Positions 48,001-60,757 of a stretch of 64,000 bases of DNA are shown here, piece after piece. The number at the start of each line of letters is the position of its first letter. The first letter of the stretch is position 1. Under the pieces are notes generated by a model. It searched no databases and was not told where the DNA came from. It saw only the letters and a program-made list of their open reading frames with translations. Location of the stretch: assembly GCA_017562135.1 (NCBI GenBank), contig QEYB01001437.1, forward strand, positions 1 through 64,000. The letters are read 5' to 3'. The stretch is from Dipylidium caninum (Eukaryota > Platyhelminthes > Cestoda > Cyclophyllidea > Dipylidiidae). The translations under genes and the position numbers were made by a program.

Positions 48001-51000
48001 TTCGATATTTGATGATGTCGCCTCCGCTGCTGAGATAAAATTCCCAGAGGAGCAAATTAAAAGGCCGATTAACCAGACCCACACTAAAAACAATTGTCCT
48101 AAAATTGTCAGGAGTCGAACTTTGCCTAGCTACGGGGAAGATGTTAGGCGGCTATTGATATATTCTCTGCCTTTGGTATGTATCGACTATCGAGGATTTC
48201 GTCGCAGCTTGAACCACGGTAAAAATCCAAAAATAACCCCTAAAACCATTCCCGCTCGTTTGAAGCACACTCGTAAAGCCTGCCTCACCCGTTACATATA
48301 AATCCCACTCGCGAAACGCATCTTACAGTTGCAGTCGATTAAGCGATGTGTATGTCGACTCGGTAGTTACAGATTAATGGACTTCCTCAATGGACTTTCA
48401 CTCACCCTACGGGCTACGGTAAATTTTGGCTAAGGGTAAAAAACGAGACCGTGAAATGGGATTGAAAAGGCCATTGGGAAAATAAGAATGGCGAAGGCAA
48501 GATTTACTACGAGACCGAGGTGTGAGATGTTTGCTTTTTACAGATTAATGCTATGGACACTAGGAATTAATTGTTACCTGGATAAAAACTAGAAAATTTT
48601 GAGTAGCAAATAAATGTACGAGCACTTAGATTAGATTTAATTATTTTAATTGAGCATAAAAATAGTGTGCCTGCATAAAATTCGTGTCGAAAGTGGGAAA
48701 TAATGATCGATCTCTCATTATTTCAATACTACCGGTACACGGTCACACGTAGAGATCAAATTCACTTTATCATACATAGCTCCACGCAAAGAAAGGAAGA
48801 ATATGTTTTTTATTAACTCATTCACTAGCCAATTACAGCCTTTAGTGTGTCACCGAAGTCCGACCTATTCAGACCCCAGGAAACCACCATTTAGTAGCCT
48901 TTGAAATTACTCAGTAAATCTATCAATCATAAGGCGAGGTATACCTACCTGGTCTGGTAGTGAAGGCATGGAATAAGCTTTTCAATATATGTTAAAGAAG
49001 CTATATCAGTGACTGCATTGTGTTTATTGTCGCTAATACTGGCTCATTTTCGCCCTTTGCCCTAAACTAGTTCTCTGGATATTTACTGTTCTTTGGTTAC
49101 GTCAATGAATCAAGCCTAATTGATCATATGTGAATTTCATGTACCACATCAGCAAGTGAAAATTCCGCCATCGCAAGAAGTCACGTACGTAACGTCCACA
49201 GTTATTTCAATACCAAATTTAACCCTACTGGGCGGTGCATTTCAACCTCCACGAAAATCCTCCTTCAAAAGTCGTCTTAGCTCTCCCTTTTATCGCAAGA
49301 TTTGCTTGGAATCGTCATAACTTTCACTTGTCTCCCAAAATGCCGCATTATCTGTTTGCATAGCCTTTATTCATTCGAAAGTAATAAAAAAATATGTATT
49401 TTGTATTACAACGTATATGAAATTGGCAGGATGAATGGGAAGCGATAAAACTTATTTCCTTACAAAAAAATAATTGAGAGGGAATGATTAGGAATCTACT
49501 CATTGTGATACTTTATCGTCATATTCCGTGCAATATTAAATGAATTTGGTGATACTCTTTATAAACTGACGCCTGGATACAAAGCGACTGGAATTAATAA
49601 ATAAATGTAACAGCATCTTTCAGTACTAGTCATTTTGGCCTTACAACCCCTTTTGGTTCTACCGGCTGTAGGATCGTGGCGCTGTTCGCTGGGCAAATCA
49701 AAGAGGAAGGCGACGGCAGGATGAGAGTGATTTTCCCAACCCACCGGTAATTTGCGGATTTTGCTCTCATGGAAAAAAGTTTCATACTTAAGGTAGATGA
49801 AGTGAAACCTGGCAACCGTGCTTTAACTTAACTGGGAGTAAGTGAAAGATTTCGCTCGATTAATTTGGACAAATTATCGCTTATTAAGCAAAACTGCCTG
49901 TTTCACACCTAAATAAATAGAAAATAAAGGACATTGTGAGACAAGAAGTGATGTGATATAGTAATGGAAGACTATATCAACAACGATTTTTCCGATGTTG
50001 TCGACCCTCGGATTTGGCAACAATCAAGTGAGATGTTGATACGAAAGGTCTGTCACCCAGTCAAACGTAGGCTTGGACATGGGTCGATTCATGTGGTAAA
50101 AGGAACCATTTTAGCGCCCAGTCTATATGAAAAGTTTGATATGACCGATTGCGCTTCTTCTCCACCCGCCCCACTCCTATGTTCTCAAAGCTGTATAAGT
50201 CTACATTAGCCACTCTACAGCCTCCGCCACTTTATAGAAAGTCTAACTCTTCGTTTCCGTTAGAATGTGTCATTGCTTTTTTTGAAAAGGGTTCATGACA
50301 GGCGCACTGCTTGGAGTCTTAATGAATTAAACAAGATAGAACTTAACATCTCTTAGTGGACATGAAGGCTGCACCATAGGACTGGTGTTTGCACCCTTAA
50401 TACAATTTGTAAATTTGAAACACATGGGGAACTCATGTAAATGCTGGGCGTAAGCCCAAAGCGGTTGAATGAGAGCCGGGGTGGTCACCCCCAGTTAGGC
50501 ACATGTACATTGTGGGAGGCTACTTTTAGAGGTAGATGTCCTATTCGTGTTTTTGTGTTAAACAAAAGGCGTCTTGGTAATCTCTTTGAATCACATTCTC
50601 ACTGGCAGGTAGAAGACAAAATTTCACTATTAACTGGCGACATCTGTCATTTCTAAACCACAGGAAGAATTCGAGATTCATCAATCTTTGGAGGATTTTA
50701 GTCCAGAATAGTGAGATATTTGACTCCAAAATAGGTGGAATAAATTGCGGATTACGTCCAAAAGCCAATCAACTCCCTTTCACAGCGGAGAATGTTATCG
50801 AAAAATTGTTATTTGTAAATAGCGCTTAAAGGTTGAGGATGTGTCCGTTCGTTTACGCTTTAAAACTTGGCAAAGTCCAAGGGGGAAAATCCTAAATTTC
50901 AGACCTTCCGGCACACGAATAACAACCCACGTGTAGAATACAGGCTGCTCTATAAATAGTGAGTTTAGACGAGTTGTGGTTGAAAGGGAATGGGAAGGAT

Positions 51001-51779
51001 AATGACTAAACCTTCTTCGGATCTCCATGTTGTTTGAGCGTTTGAGACTGTAAAAGAGGCAGCTTCCTCTAATCGACGTTGCATCTCAAGTTAAAATTAA
51101 ATTTACTGAGACTTGAGAATGTGCTTAGGGATATAAAGTTAACTTGCTTTCCTGGAGAATGGAGTCGCTGTTTCGTCCACACAGGCGTTGATTTGGCTGC
51201 ATCTATAAGTCCTGCTGTAAAATCCCATCAAGATCATCATACCCAGATTCTAGAATGTGACAAAGAGAGATATTTAAGTTTACTGGTTGTGCGCAGTTCT
51301 ACGCTGGTTTCTCATTATTAGTTACCGTACAAATATGAATGTAATAAAAAGAACTCCTTGTTGAAAGATGGGGAGAGAGAACTATGGAAATAAAATTAGC
51401 TCGGCTGTTTAATATAGAGGTTTACGGAGTCAACAGTGTTCCGGTTGACTTCATACACAAATAGTGTTACCTAGGCAACATATAATGCTGCTAGTTAATC
51501 AGCCTAAATATTAGCGCAATGTAAAGGAGGCAGAAATTGGATTGGAATTGAAAGAGCAAATGAGTTTATTACAGTAAGGAAAAACCAGAAATAGAGAGTT
51601 GTAAGTAGTTACATCAAGAAAGGAATAGAACAATTATGAAAGTGGACGACAATGAAGAAATTATTTGATTTATTTGTTAAAAAATGCATTCAATAAGTTG
51701 AGGTTTAAACCCCGGACTACTGGGAGTGTTTGAAGGCAGATCATAGTATATTTGACAGTCAAGTAGGCAATAATTGACC

Positions 51780-54700
51780 TACATTCTACCGATCCTAACC
51801 ACTGGTGATGTAGCTCTTCAGCGTAATAACCAAGGCACAGCAAAGAACCGGCTCCTGATTCAAAGTGAGGCGCTAACCCCTGTGTTTAAATTAACAGCGT
51901 TCACTCTACACCGAACCCCAACTCCCTATTCACACCACAAGTCAACGCTCTCTTCATTACTAAGTGTGCGAGAAGATTGTACCCTCCCCACTTCACATGA
52001 ACTTCACATCAACATCATCATCAAGAGCAAAAATTATCTCAATTTCCTGCAGAGCAATTGGCCAAACACACTGTCTGGCATGTGCGCATTAATCAAGTCT
52101 GCCGGTATTTCTGCTAGCCACAAATGTCGAGTCATTCGAATGCTCCCTACCTAGATCTCACATCGCCGCCGATTCCACTACTTTCGTCTTCCCCACTCCC
52201 TCTTCTGCTCTCCCTCCTCCCTCCCCCTTCACTTCCACCACAAATCCTCTTTCCTAACCCACCATACGTCTACCTTCTTGCATTGGTTGCGCTAATATGC
52301 AGCGAGACGCGTATTTGAACCGTTTGAGCTTAAGGTGAGGGAAGGGTGGTACACGATGCGATATCGAATCAGCAGAGGGTTGTCTGCACTACTACCTTCA
52401 CTCTCGACAGGCGAGCACTAGTAGTGGTCACCGCTATCTGGCGTGATGGGGACAGCGCTATTCAACCGTGTAACAGCACACCACCTATCAAATTAAGTCT
52501 TGATGCTACCCGTCTGCGTCAACACGCCGACACCGGAAAATGCGAACTGTGTTAAGTAGGAACCTACGCCTCGTCAACAACAGCAGCGATGGATATACTC
52601 GCATGTGATGTTAGGTGTTGCGATTTGACGCACACTGAAGTGAAGCAAAGCACGAGGAAGTAAACACAGTTCAGCCTGCTGTGGGCCGCAGCTAATGCCA
52701 CAGGTAATGGAACACTTAGCCTCACATTTCACCACTCAACATTGGAAGCTGTGCATAATCACGACAACGCCGGACCTAGCGCGTCCACGGTGAGTCCCTC
52801 TTGCCCTTATTCGACAACCCACATTTTATCCACCTTCAAGCCCCACAACACACATCCGGGAGTAGAACTCCTCCTGTGCATTATCTTATAATCTAATCAC
52901 GTGATGCATCGGTCCATCCGGTAGTTCCATACTCACTCCCCTGCCTTACCCTGCCTTACCACGCCTTCGCCTCCCTCGATCTTCTCGCACCACCGTCCAA
53001 CCAATTGCTCTGCACTTCACACGCGCACATATACACGTCCTCGAAATCGGCCCTCTGCTCATGTCAGCCATGTAACACGCGTGTGCTTCCCGCGCGTCTC
53101 AACATGCACCCTTTGCCCTTTCACACATATGTTTGGCGCTTCGGCTTTCGTACAGAGTTGGGCCTTACGACTCCGACTCACGGCACATTCAAATGCCTGC
53201 GTCGGTAGTACTACCTGTTATGGGTGAATAGTTGACTCGGGATGGGGAACTCAAAGTGCACTCCTTCAAGCTATTACAATGGTGACATTGCCAACAGCCG
53301 AGAATGATTTAACTTACAAAAGGCGCGTTTCTCCCCATTCATTGAAGAATTCCTCATTCTATACAAACCTATCACTTAAAAAGCCGCTAAACACTTTAGG
53401 CATTAGAGTGACTTCATATTGGATTTGCGTTGAGGGAGCAGATTGTACTCTCAACTGATGTATGTGTGTGTTTTCACTTCAATGAGGACACTCACGAGGA
53501 GCTGATCCACAGTCGAGATTCCCATTTGAGCAGCCACATCTGCACTTTACTACGTACATTCTTGGTCTCCGGCGTTGGTCGCTGATTTATCAGAGGTGTC
53601 CTCGGCTAAAGGTTCTGCGTCGAGAGCACGACGGTGAGGCCTCTCCAACATTCTACCTCAAGACGGCATGCTACTTGCATCAACACTATAATCATATGCT
53701 ACCGATTATTCGTGCACTCGCGTCTTTTCGCTCCACATCCCACCAATCCTCCTGGAACTCTCCTCTTCCTCCTCCTTCTCCTCCACCACCACCACCACCA
53801 TCACCACCACCCTAACAGATAACTCTGCGAAAGCGCACTTAGCATGTGGGTGCGATATCCAAGGAACAAGCAGTGCAAACTGTGGTATGCAGTGATGATT
53901 CAACTGGGCAGAGGATATTGTCACTGAAGACTCAAGGCAATTTCCTCACGACAAACGCGCGCAATGTAGAATAGGTTACCGCTTAGATTTGCAACGTGCG
54001 ACCAGTCGCTAATATCCGTCTCCGAGTGCTCCACCCCCGCTACTGGAGTAAAGGCACCAGCCCTCACTTGTCTAGAAGCGCATAACTCTGTTTCGGTTGC
54101 CCATGCTGGCCACCTTCCTCCACCTCTGTAGGCTGTTAATTGCGACCGACGAGGGATTGGTATTTGTACACGAGCATTGATTTGCTCATCGGATACGGGT
54201 GCGGCAACTAACCTTTCGATGGTCTAATGCAATGCCCCATGATATTTGGGAGACAGGAGGCGCGAGGATGATGAGTGATTGCTTTGCAACTCGTCGTATG
54301 AGTTGTGGGTGAACCCGCTTACTCGACAACACAGTCTGCGGCCTGATTGCGGGTTTTGGAGAAACAAAGAGGTTGCTTCTCATCGACACTGCATTGAGAA
54401 CGCATGTACAGGCGAGTGTGAAGATAGCCTCTCGTTCCAATTGACACCCACACCAATTTCAGCCAAATCCAACTATGTCAACAACTACGTCGCCTACAGC
54501 GCTCCGCATGCAGCAGGCATCATTGCGCCTTTCAGACAAGACCCTGTGGTGAAAGTCATATACGCTTGTAAACCAATGTCGAGTTCACACAGTAAAGCAG
54601 CCGAATAAATTACTGGACTGCGAACAGAGATCGGTCATCTGCTGTCACTTCACAGTCCTCTTCAGTCCTCACGCAAACTCACACACAAGCGTGTATTCAC

Positions 54701-55036
54701 CTCGGCGATATCACCTTTCACCTTCCTTATGGCTTATCTCGCCTGCGCGGATTGTCACTGCATTTCATCTGTTCTCCACATCTGTCTCTCCTCGTGCTTC
54801 GACGAACTATTCGTGCATTCTCCAACATCGTAGTCATCTCCATTTGCACGAAAACACAACAACACTGTGCGAAGACGACTTCGTTAATACGTCGGTCGCA
54901 GCATCACACACCCGAATGCGCTTCTCGTCTCTTCTTCCATCATCCAGTGAACAGTCGCTCACAAGTGCGACTACAAATCATCAGCTGACTCGGACATACA
55001 CTGGCGCAAAGACCGCAGGGTTGGATGCCCACGCCT
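51780..55036. other. Second GC-rich block without recognised gene
   Basis: C-rich plus strand with CT and CCA tracts (about 52160-52240 and 53753-53811). Open frames up to 150 codons (54691-55143) lack an ATG start and any recognisable domain. Composition resembles the block at 1-6760. The block continues into the inverted-repeat arm and ends abruptly at 55474. It may be an exon-poor regulatory region or part of a mobile or duplicated segment. Confidence 0.45.
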
Positions 55037-55474
55037 CGTTAGTGCCTAACAAAATCGGCGATGTCGAAGAACTGGTGAGGCAGGAGACGACACTGAGCAC
55101 TATTCCTTCGCGCCTCCACTCACGTGTAACCAAACAGCAATGAAGCATGGCCCCTCTCTCCTTATCTCCCAATCTCCTCCACCGACACCCATTCTATCTG
55201 CTTCGACACAATCAGCGGACATATTTGTTGCATGTTTCGTGCAAGTCGCTCAACACTATGAACAAACACTATAGCGAACATTTCCTCGCAGTCCATTAAT
55301 AGCGGAAGTATCGTTGTCTGTTGCGCACCCACTGCGTTATTATTATGCCACACACCAGGGTGTCTATCGCGAGCACACGCACACACAAACAGCATCTCCA
55401 TCGAAGTCCTCTGCCTCTGTTTCTCGACTATTCGTCAAGTCGACTGTACGGCCTCGAAAATTAATTACACTGCA
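55037..55474 (+). repeat. 438-bp inverted repeat, left arm
   Basis: The reverse complement of this arm matches 60320-60757 base for base over 438 nt without gaps; I found one mismatch (A/G near the outer end). Both arms carry the same 79-codon open frame, which here lies on the minus strand (55162-55401). The inner boundary is sharp and coincides with a change from GC-rich to AT-rich sequence. Confidence 0.9.
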
Positions 55475-58400
55475 CTTTAAATAATTCTCATTTTCAATGT
55501 TTTGGCTGAAGGAACCATAAACCAGTGTCTAAGTGTAAAATGAATTTCCAATTGTGTACGAAACGGTGCCCGCTGAAGCGCAATCCTCCTACTCCGCCAA
55601 TGTCACCCACTTGGCCCTCTATCTGTTAATTTCATTAGTTATTTCAAGTATAACCGAGATATTCACTCATCTCAATTACCAAGCCCAGATGATTGTTGAA
55701 AAAGGAGTAGATCGCGCCTCGAGGGGACCAGGACATAAACTTTAGATTGAGTTCCTTTCAGTGGCACATAGACAAATGAAGGCACAATAATCTAGATCCA
55801 TTTCCACAAGTTGCAGTGTGTAAGAATAATTAGCTTTGAAGACGAGAGTAGAAGAGAACCCCCAAGGATTCCCATAATAAGTTTCATTACTAATAATAAA
55901 ATGTTATTAATTTTCAGTTAGTGGAGATTTTTGGCTTGACCAAGTTACAGTCGAGAGATTTTGTGCCTTTCTTCATAGTTCGCTCTCTCAACTATATTCT
56001 AGCGAAAAACAAGCCTTCCTATAATTATTAATGCACATAAAGGCGTAGAAAGTGCGCAGTACAAAATAAACTTTTATTTTAATGAATCAATGGACTGCAG
56101 GACCGCTTTTGGCCCCTTCAATATCAAATGAGAATTGAAATAAATCACGCTCACGTGTACACAGCTTTTTATGGCTTATTCCGATGTTCGTAAAGAGCCC
56201 TCGCTTCGAACATTTAGACCGAAAATAGTACAAGAATAACTTTCATCCCCTCTCATTATTTATAGCTAAGGAAAAACATGCCTGTTTGTTTTCCTTAATC
56301 GATAGAATTTAAATCTTACTTAGTGTGCCATTGGCTGCGGACCTCCGTAAGTCCCATATTTTCACGTCGCTCTACCCTGTTACAGTGCTTTATCATCTCG
56401 ATTAGTTGCCGAAATGTGAGCAGGATGGATTTTTGTTAATGTCAGCCTTTTATCTCCCTCATGACAGGAATATGCTACAAGAAATGTCAAAAGGGATTAA
56501 TTTTTTGGACACTGGCTGTAATGATTTCAGAAATGGATTAGCTGACTCACTGAACACTACCGTTCCTTTGTCAGGTTTGAGCTAAAGTTCAGTGTTATGA
56601 ACCAGTGGAGCACATTCTAGCGTCTGGCGGAACATTAAATTCCTATAAAGTAGGTCCAACTTATTTTCGAACCCCAAACACTCTAGCCACCCGGATACTT
56701 ATGGAAAGCAAAGTGCCTAACGGCAAAAGTTGGGAGTACTCATAAAATTTCTAAAAGGTTAACCGTCAAGGCAACCAGATACAACCATGGGCATTCCCAC
56801 GTCATTCATCTTAACCGCTCGGATAAAGCGCTTAATAAAACAGTTTAAATACATGATGCCGGCCTCTTAGTTATTACAGTGACTTAACAGGTTTCATAAA
56901 AAATAGTATTTAATGCTACCCATCGAAATCGGATTGCATGCACTCTATAATAAATAAACAATTCTATTCCATCCACTTTAATAGCTGGTGGATCCTTTGA
57001 CGGAAATTAAGTCTCTTCTTACGAGTAGTTATGAATTCACTCGTACTTTTGAGGATCTGGCACTCAGGTTCGATACTCGAAAAAGTCATTGCCATTTTAA
57101 CAAATGGCATATGGAAAATAACAAGCAATTTGGTGCCTAACAGATACCAAGTAATTATCGCAAACAAGTTGTCTGCGTTATGTATAAAGATCAAACTTGG
57201 AACAGTCAAGGATATTTATTTGCCTTGAAGACAGTCTTATTTTAATTGATGCCAGAGGCAAAATCCGACAAATATTGTAGATCAAAGTTTGAATTCAAGT
57301 TTTTTCCCAAACTAAAGAGAATTTTCCCAAACTAAAGAGAATTCTCTGGATAGCAATCAAATTAAGCCGTTTAATTTTTGTTTTTTTGGTTTGACCAGAA
57401 TTACGCAGTTGCTCCTGTTTTCGTTGCCAAAATAAAGGGCGTTATTACAGTTGTGAAGACTTTTCCACCATTTGATAATTCTGCGAAGCCGAGGAACTAC
57501 TTAATCAGGATAACTATTAGAAAGAGTTTGTACTTGTCCTAAATCCCTGTTAACTAGGAGTTGTGATAAAGTCGTGGAGAAGGTTGCATTTGTGTTAGTT
57601 ACACGAAGCTTTTGAGGGCTTGAGCACTCTGACGCTGTATATTTAGTAGTTAATGCAATCGTTAATCACTTTCACTTAATTCCCTTCTATTTGCTATTGC
57701 CGTTTACTCGGTTGTAATCGTGAACTAAACTTAATGGTTCTTTGACATTTGTGTACCTAACCTATCTCGACTGCACAAATATCTATTTTAAGTGATTATT
57801 AACTCGAGTTCAGCAGTAGACTAATAGGTGACAATAAGTTAATTTAATGGCTTTTCTCTAAAGGATAGCCACTATAAAATCGGTAGGAAGCTAAAACACT
57901 CGGTTGATTTCATTATTGCATGAATAACTGCGTTCTTTGAAAATCCCTCACAGCGTTTTAAACTTTTTTACGCAATTATTCTCCCACTCCTCTCACCTGG
58001 GTGATGACGGAGAAACTTTTTGTAACTAAACATATCATATCTACTTGTGGCCTTTAAACAAAGTGTAAAGGGAAGTTTTGTTCGCTTTTATGACATCAAT
58101 TTTTGGCATGTAGCAAATCGGTTTGGCTCATATTTTGGTCCCCATTACTGCCACTTAATGTGCACATATTATCGTAGAAAATCATATAGAACAAAGTTGA
58201 TTCACCTCAGTCTTAAGTGTGTATCAGCTGCTTAAACAATTGCACAAAAGTCCCTTCAACCCCAATCAAGTCCGTAATTCGTGTAGCATTAGATATTACG
58301 GATTTCGCTATTAGCACCAAACGCTTTACTTTCCTATTGGGAATAATCTGGAAACTTTGTGTGATTGCACAGATAAGGAGATATTTTGACATTTATTTGA

Positions 58401-60319
58401 GGCCACTTCAAAGACATATTGACTTTGGTTTCACAGAAATGCTGTCGAATAACACAAAGCATCAAGTTTTCTGCCACATGATGCAATATATTTAGATTTA
58501 CCAATTCAAAACCATCAGATTTTTGAAGTTGTAATAAAATTAGATACATTCATTTACATTTTGAATCCAAATTACCGATCAGACTGTTCCCAACTGTGAA
58601 AATTCTTAGCACATGCCGCTCAAAGTCTGATTTAAGAAGTCTACATTAGTCCTATGAATTATATATTTTCAGTATGAATTTTGACGTAAATAGTGTTTTA
58701 GAAATCGGGCAACAAATTGACAAATTCTGAGCGGTTTAGCCACACAAGTTTGTCATATCCTGCCAAAGTGGCCATCGGGGCTCCTGACTGAATTTCATCT
58801 TGCCAATAAGCTTCCCTACAACAACTGGACGACCGAAGGGGAAAATATACTCCCGTCGTAACGACTACCAGCTCGGCATGATTTGTCGCGGAGGCGATAT
58901 GAATGCTTGATGCGGCAGATAGTGGCAACCTCTGTGAAAGCTTACTACCGTCGATTAATAATAGGCGGCCTAAACCAACGGCCAAGAGAGCCGTTCACAT
59001 CATACATTTCCTAACTATTTGAACACTCTAGGACGATTAGCCTTATCCATACCAGTAGTCGTCCTGTTTTTCTGTGCATTAGTGATTAACACGAATGCTC
59101 TAACGCGACTTTTTATTATCTAAGATATTTTGTAGTACCTATAAGGCATTCTTTGGTTTACACGTGAAAAAATCCGGATGTAATTTCTGGTTACACTTAA
59201 GTAATCATTAAACCGACGACTGTAAATGGTTATGATTTGATGGAGCAGACATGATGTACAACTTGGGCTATTTTTAATAAACACCTACTCTACTCTTACG
59301 CCTCCGAGTGTGAAGGCTCCGCACTTCTCCATTTCAAACAGCTAATGAACCGCTTCCTTTCCCATTGACACATGAGAGGCAAAGCAACATTTGTGAATAA
59401 AATTTTTCGGTGGGAAACAGTATCCTATAAACACATACTGCAGTGTTCGGTCTGTATTACTCTGCATGAATTGCGGACAAAATTATTTTCATTCCTGTGA
59501 GGCTAGGGAAAAATACCTTTCTCCGATAAATCTGAAGATCGAAAATTCTAAATATTCCACTAAATATTGTTAAATTAATTGGCAAAATGGAAGAATTTTC
59601 AAAACGAGCTGCTTACTATGCAAAGGAGTGCCGATACATTAGAGATATCCTAACAAGTTCGAAAACCAACTAAGCATTTTCTTATTTTATAGGGTTACGG
59701 AATAATGTAATAAGAGAATCAATGTCGGACACAAAACAGGATTACAAAATAGCAGGGTGTTTTGCTCATGGTTGAAGGAGCTATACAAAATGTCTTCGAC
59801 ATTAGTAAATGATTACGGGTTAAATTACATATTAATTCGGAACAACCACATTAAAACACTCAATTCGGACAATATTGAGAACATGGAAAGAGGAGTAGAA
59901 GAACGGAAGAGCAAAACGTATTTTAAGAATTGGAGCACCTCGCCAACTTCTCGGCGTTGGCAACAGAGACCAAAGCCACCATCTCGGATCACTTTACATC
60001 CGCAGAATGAAACATCATTAAAATGACGTCACTCACCTTATGACAATGCATTCACATAACGCTCCTCAGCTCCGCAACCATACAGTCTGTCGATTGTTGA
60101 GATGAACAGCTTGAACACTGAACCGACGCTGGTAGCACCTAGTTGAAGAGGCTCTGGAGCATGGGTGAGGAAATGGTACACCAAACCCGACACTATCACT
60201 TTTCAACATGTGATCATCAATTAGGCGGTGTTGATGGACACAGGGCGTTCGGCGATCATTAGAAAGTCTCATAGCCCTCTAACAACAAGTTGTGCGAGGC
60301 AGCTTGAGTCCTCACTCAC
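55475..60319. other. 4.8-kb spacer between inverted-repeat arms
   Basis: Mostly AT-rich, becoming GC-richer after about 59.9 kb. No transposase or other protein recognised. A 95-codon minus-strand open frame at 58698-58985 sits in a small GC-richer island with an acceptor-like TTTAG upstream, but no start, donor or family resemblance. A 20-bp tandem duplication occurs at 57302-57341. Confidence 0.5.
57302..57341. repeat. Two exact tandem copies of a 20-bp unit
   Basis: The unit TTTTCCCAAACTAAAGAGAA occurs twice in direct succession. This looks like a simple local duplication. Confidence 0.8.
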
Positions 60320-60757
60320 TGCAGTGTAATTAATTTTCGAGGCCGTACAGTCGACTTGACGAATAGTCGAGAAACAGAGGCAGAGGACTTCGATGGAGAT
60401 GCTGTTTGTGTGTGCGTGTGCTCGCGATAGACACCCTGGTGTGTGGCATAATAATAACGCAGTGGGTGCGCAACAGACAACGATACTTCCGCTATTAATG
60501 GACTGCGAGGAAATGTTCGCTATAGTGTTTGTTCATAGTGTTGAGCGACTTGCACGAAACATGCAACAAATATGTCCGCTGATTGTGTCGAAGCAGATAG
60601 AATGGGTGTCGGTGGAGGAGATTGGGAGATAAGGAGAGAGGGGCCATGCTTCATTGCTGTTTGGTTACACGTGAGTGGAGGCGCGAAGGAATAGTGCTCA
60701 GTGTCGTCTCCTGCCTCACCAGTTCTTCGACATCGCCGACTTTGTTAGGCACTAACG
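60320..60757 (-). repeat. 438-bp inverted repeat, right arm
   Basis: Reverse-complement copy of 55037-55474, same length, no gaps. Here the shared 79-codon frame (starting MEMLFVCACARD) is on the plus strand at 60393-60632. Outside both ends the similarity to the other copy drops at once or within a few bases. Confidence 0.9.

Larger units (their letters stand above)
43905..51779. other. Gene-poor AT-rich region
   Basis: After the DNAJC16 3' end the sequence is AT-rich with no recognised protein. It contains repeat copy B (44830-45065). A small open frame from an ATG at 49964 to 50209 (81 codons) has reasonable-looking composition but no family resemblance, and no splice partners were found. 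All other frames look random. Confidence 0.5.

Noticed and set aside
54691..55143. 150-codon plus-strand frame running into the left repeat arm
   Set aside because: Non-ATG start, Ser/His/Thr-rich composition matching the local C-rich bias, and no domain.
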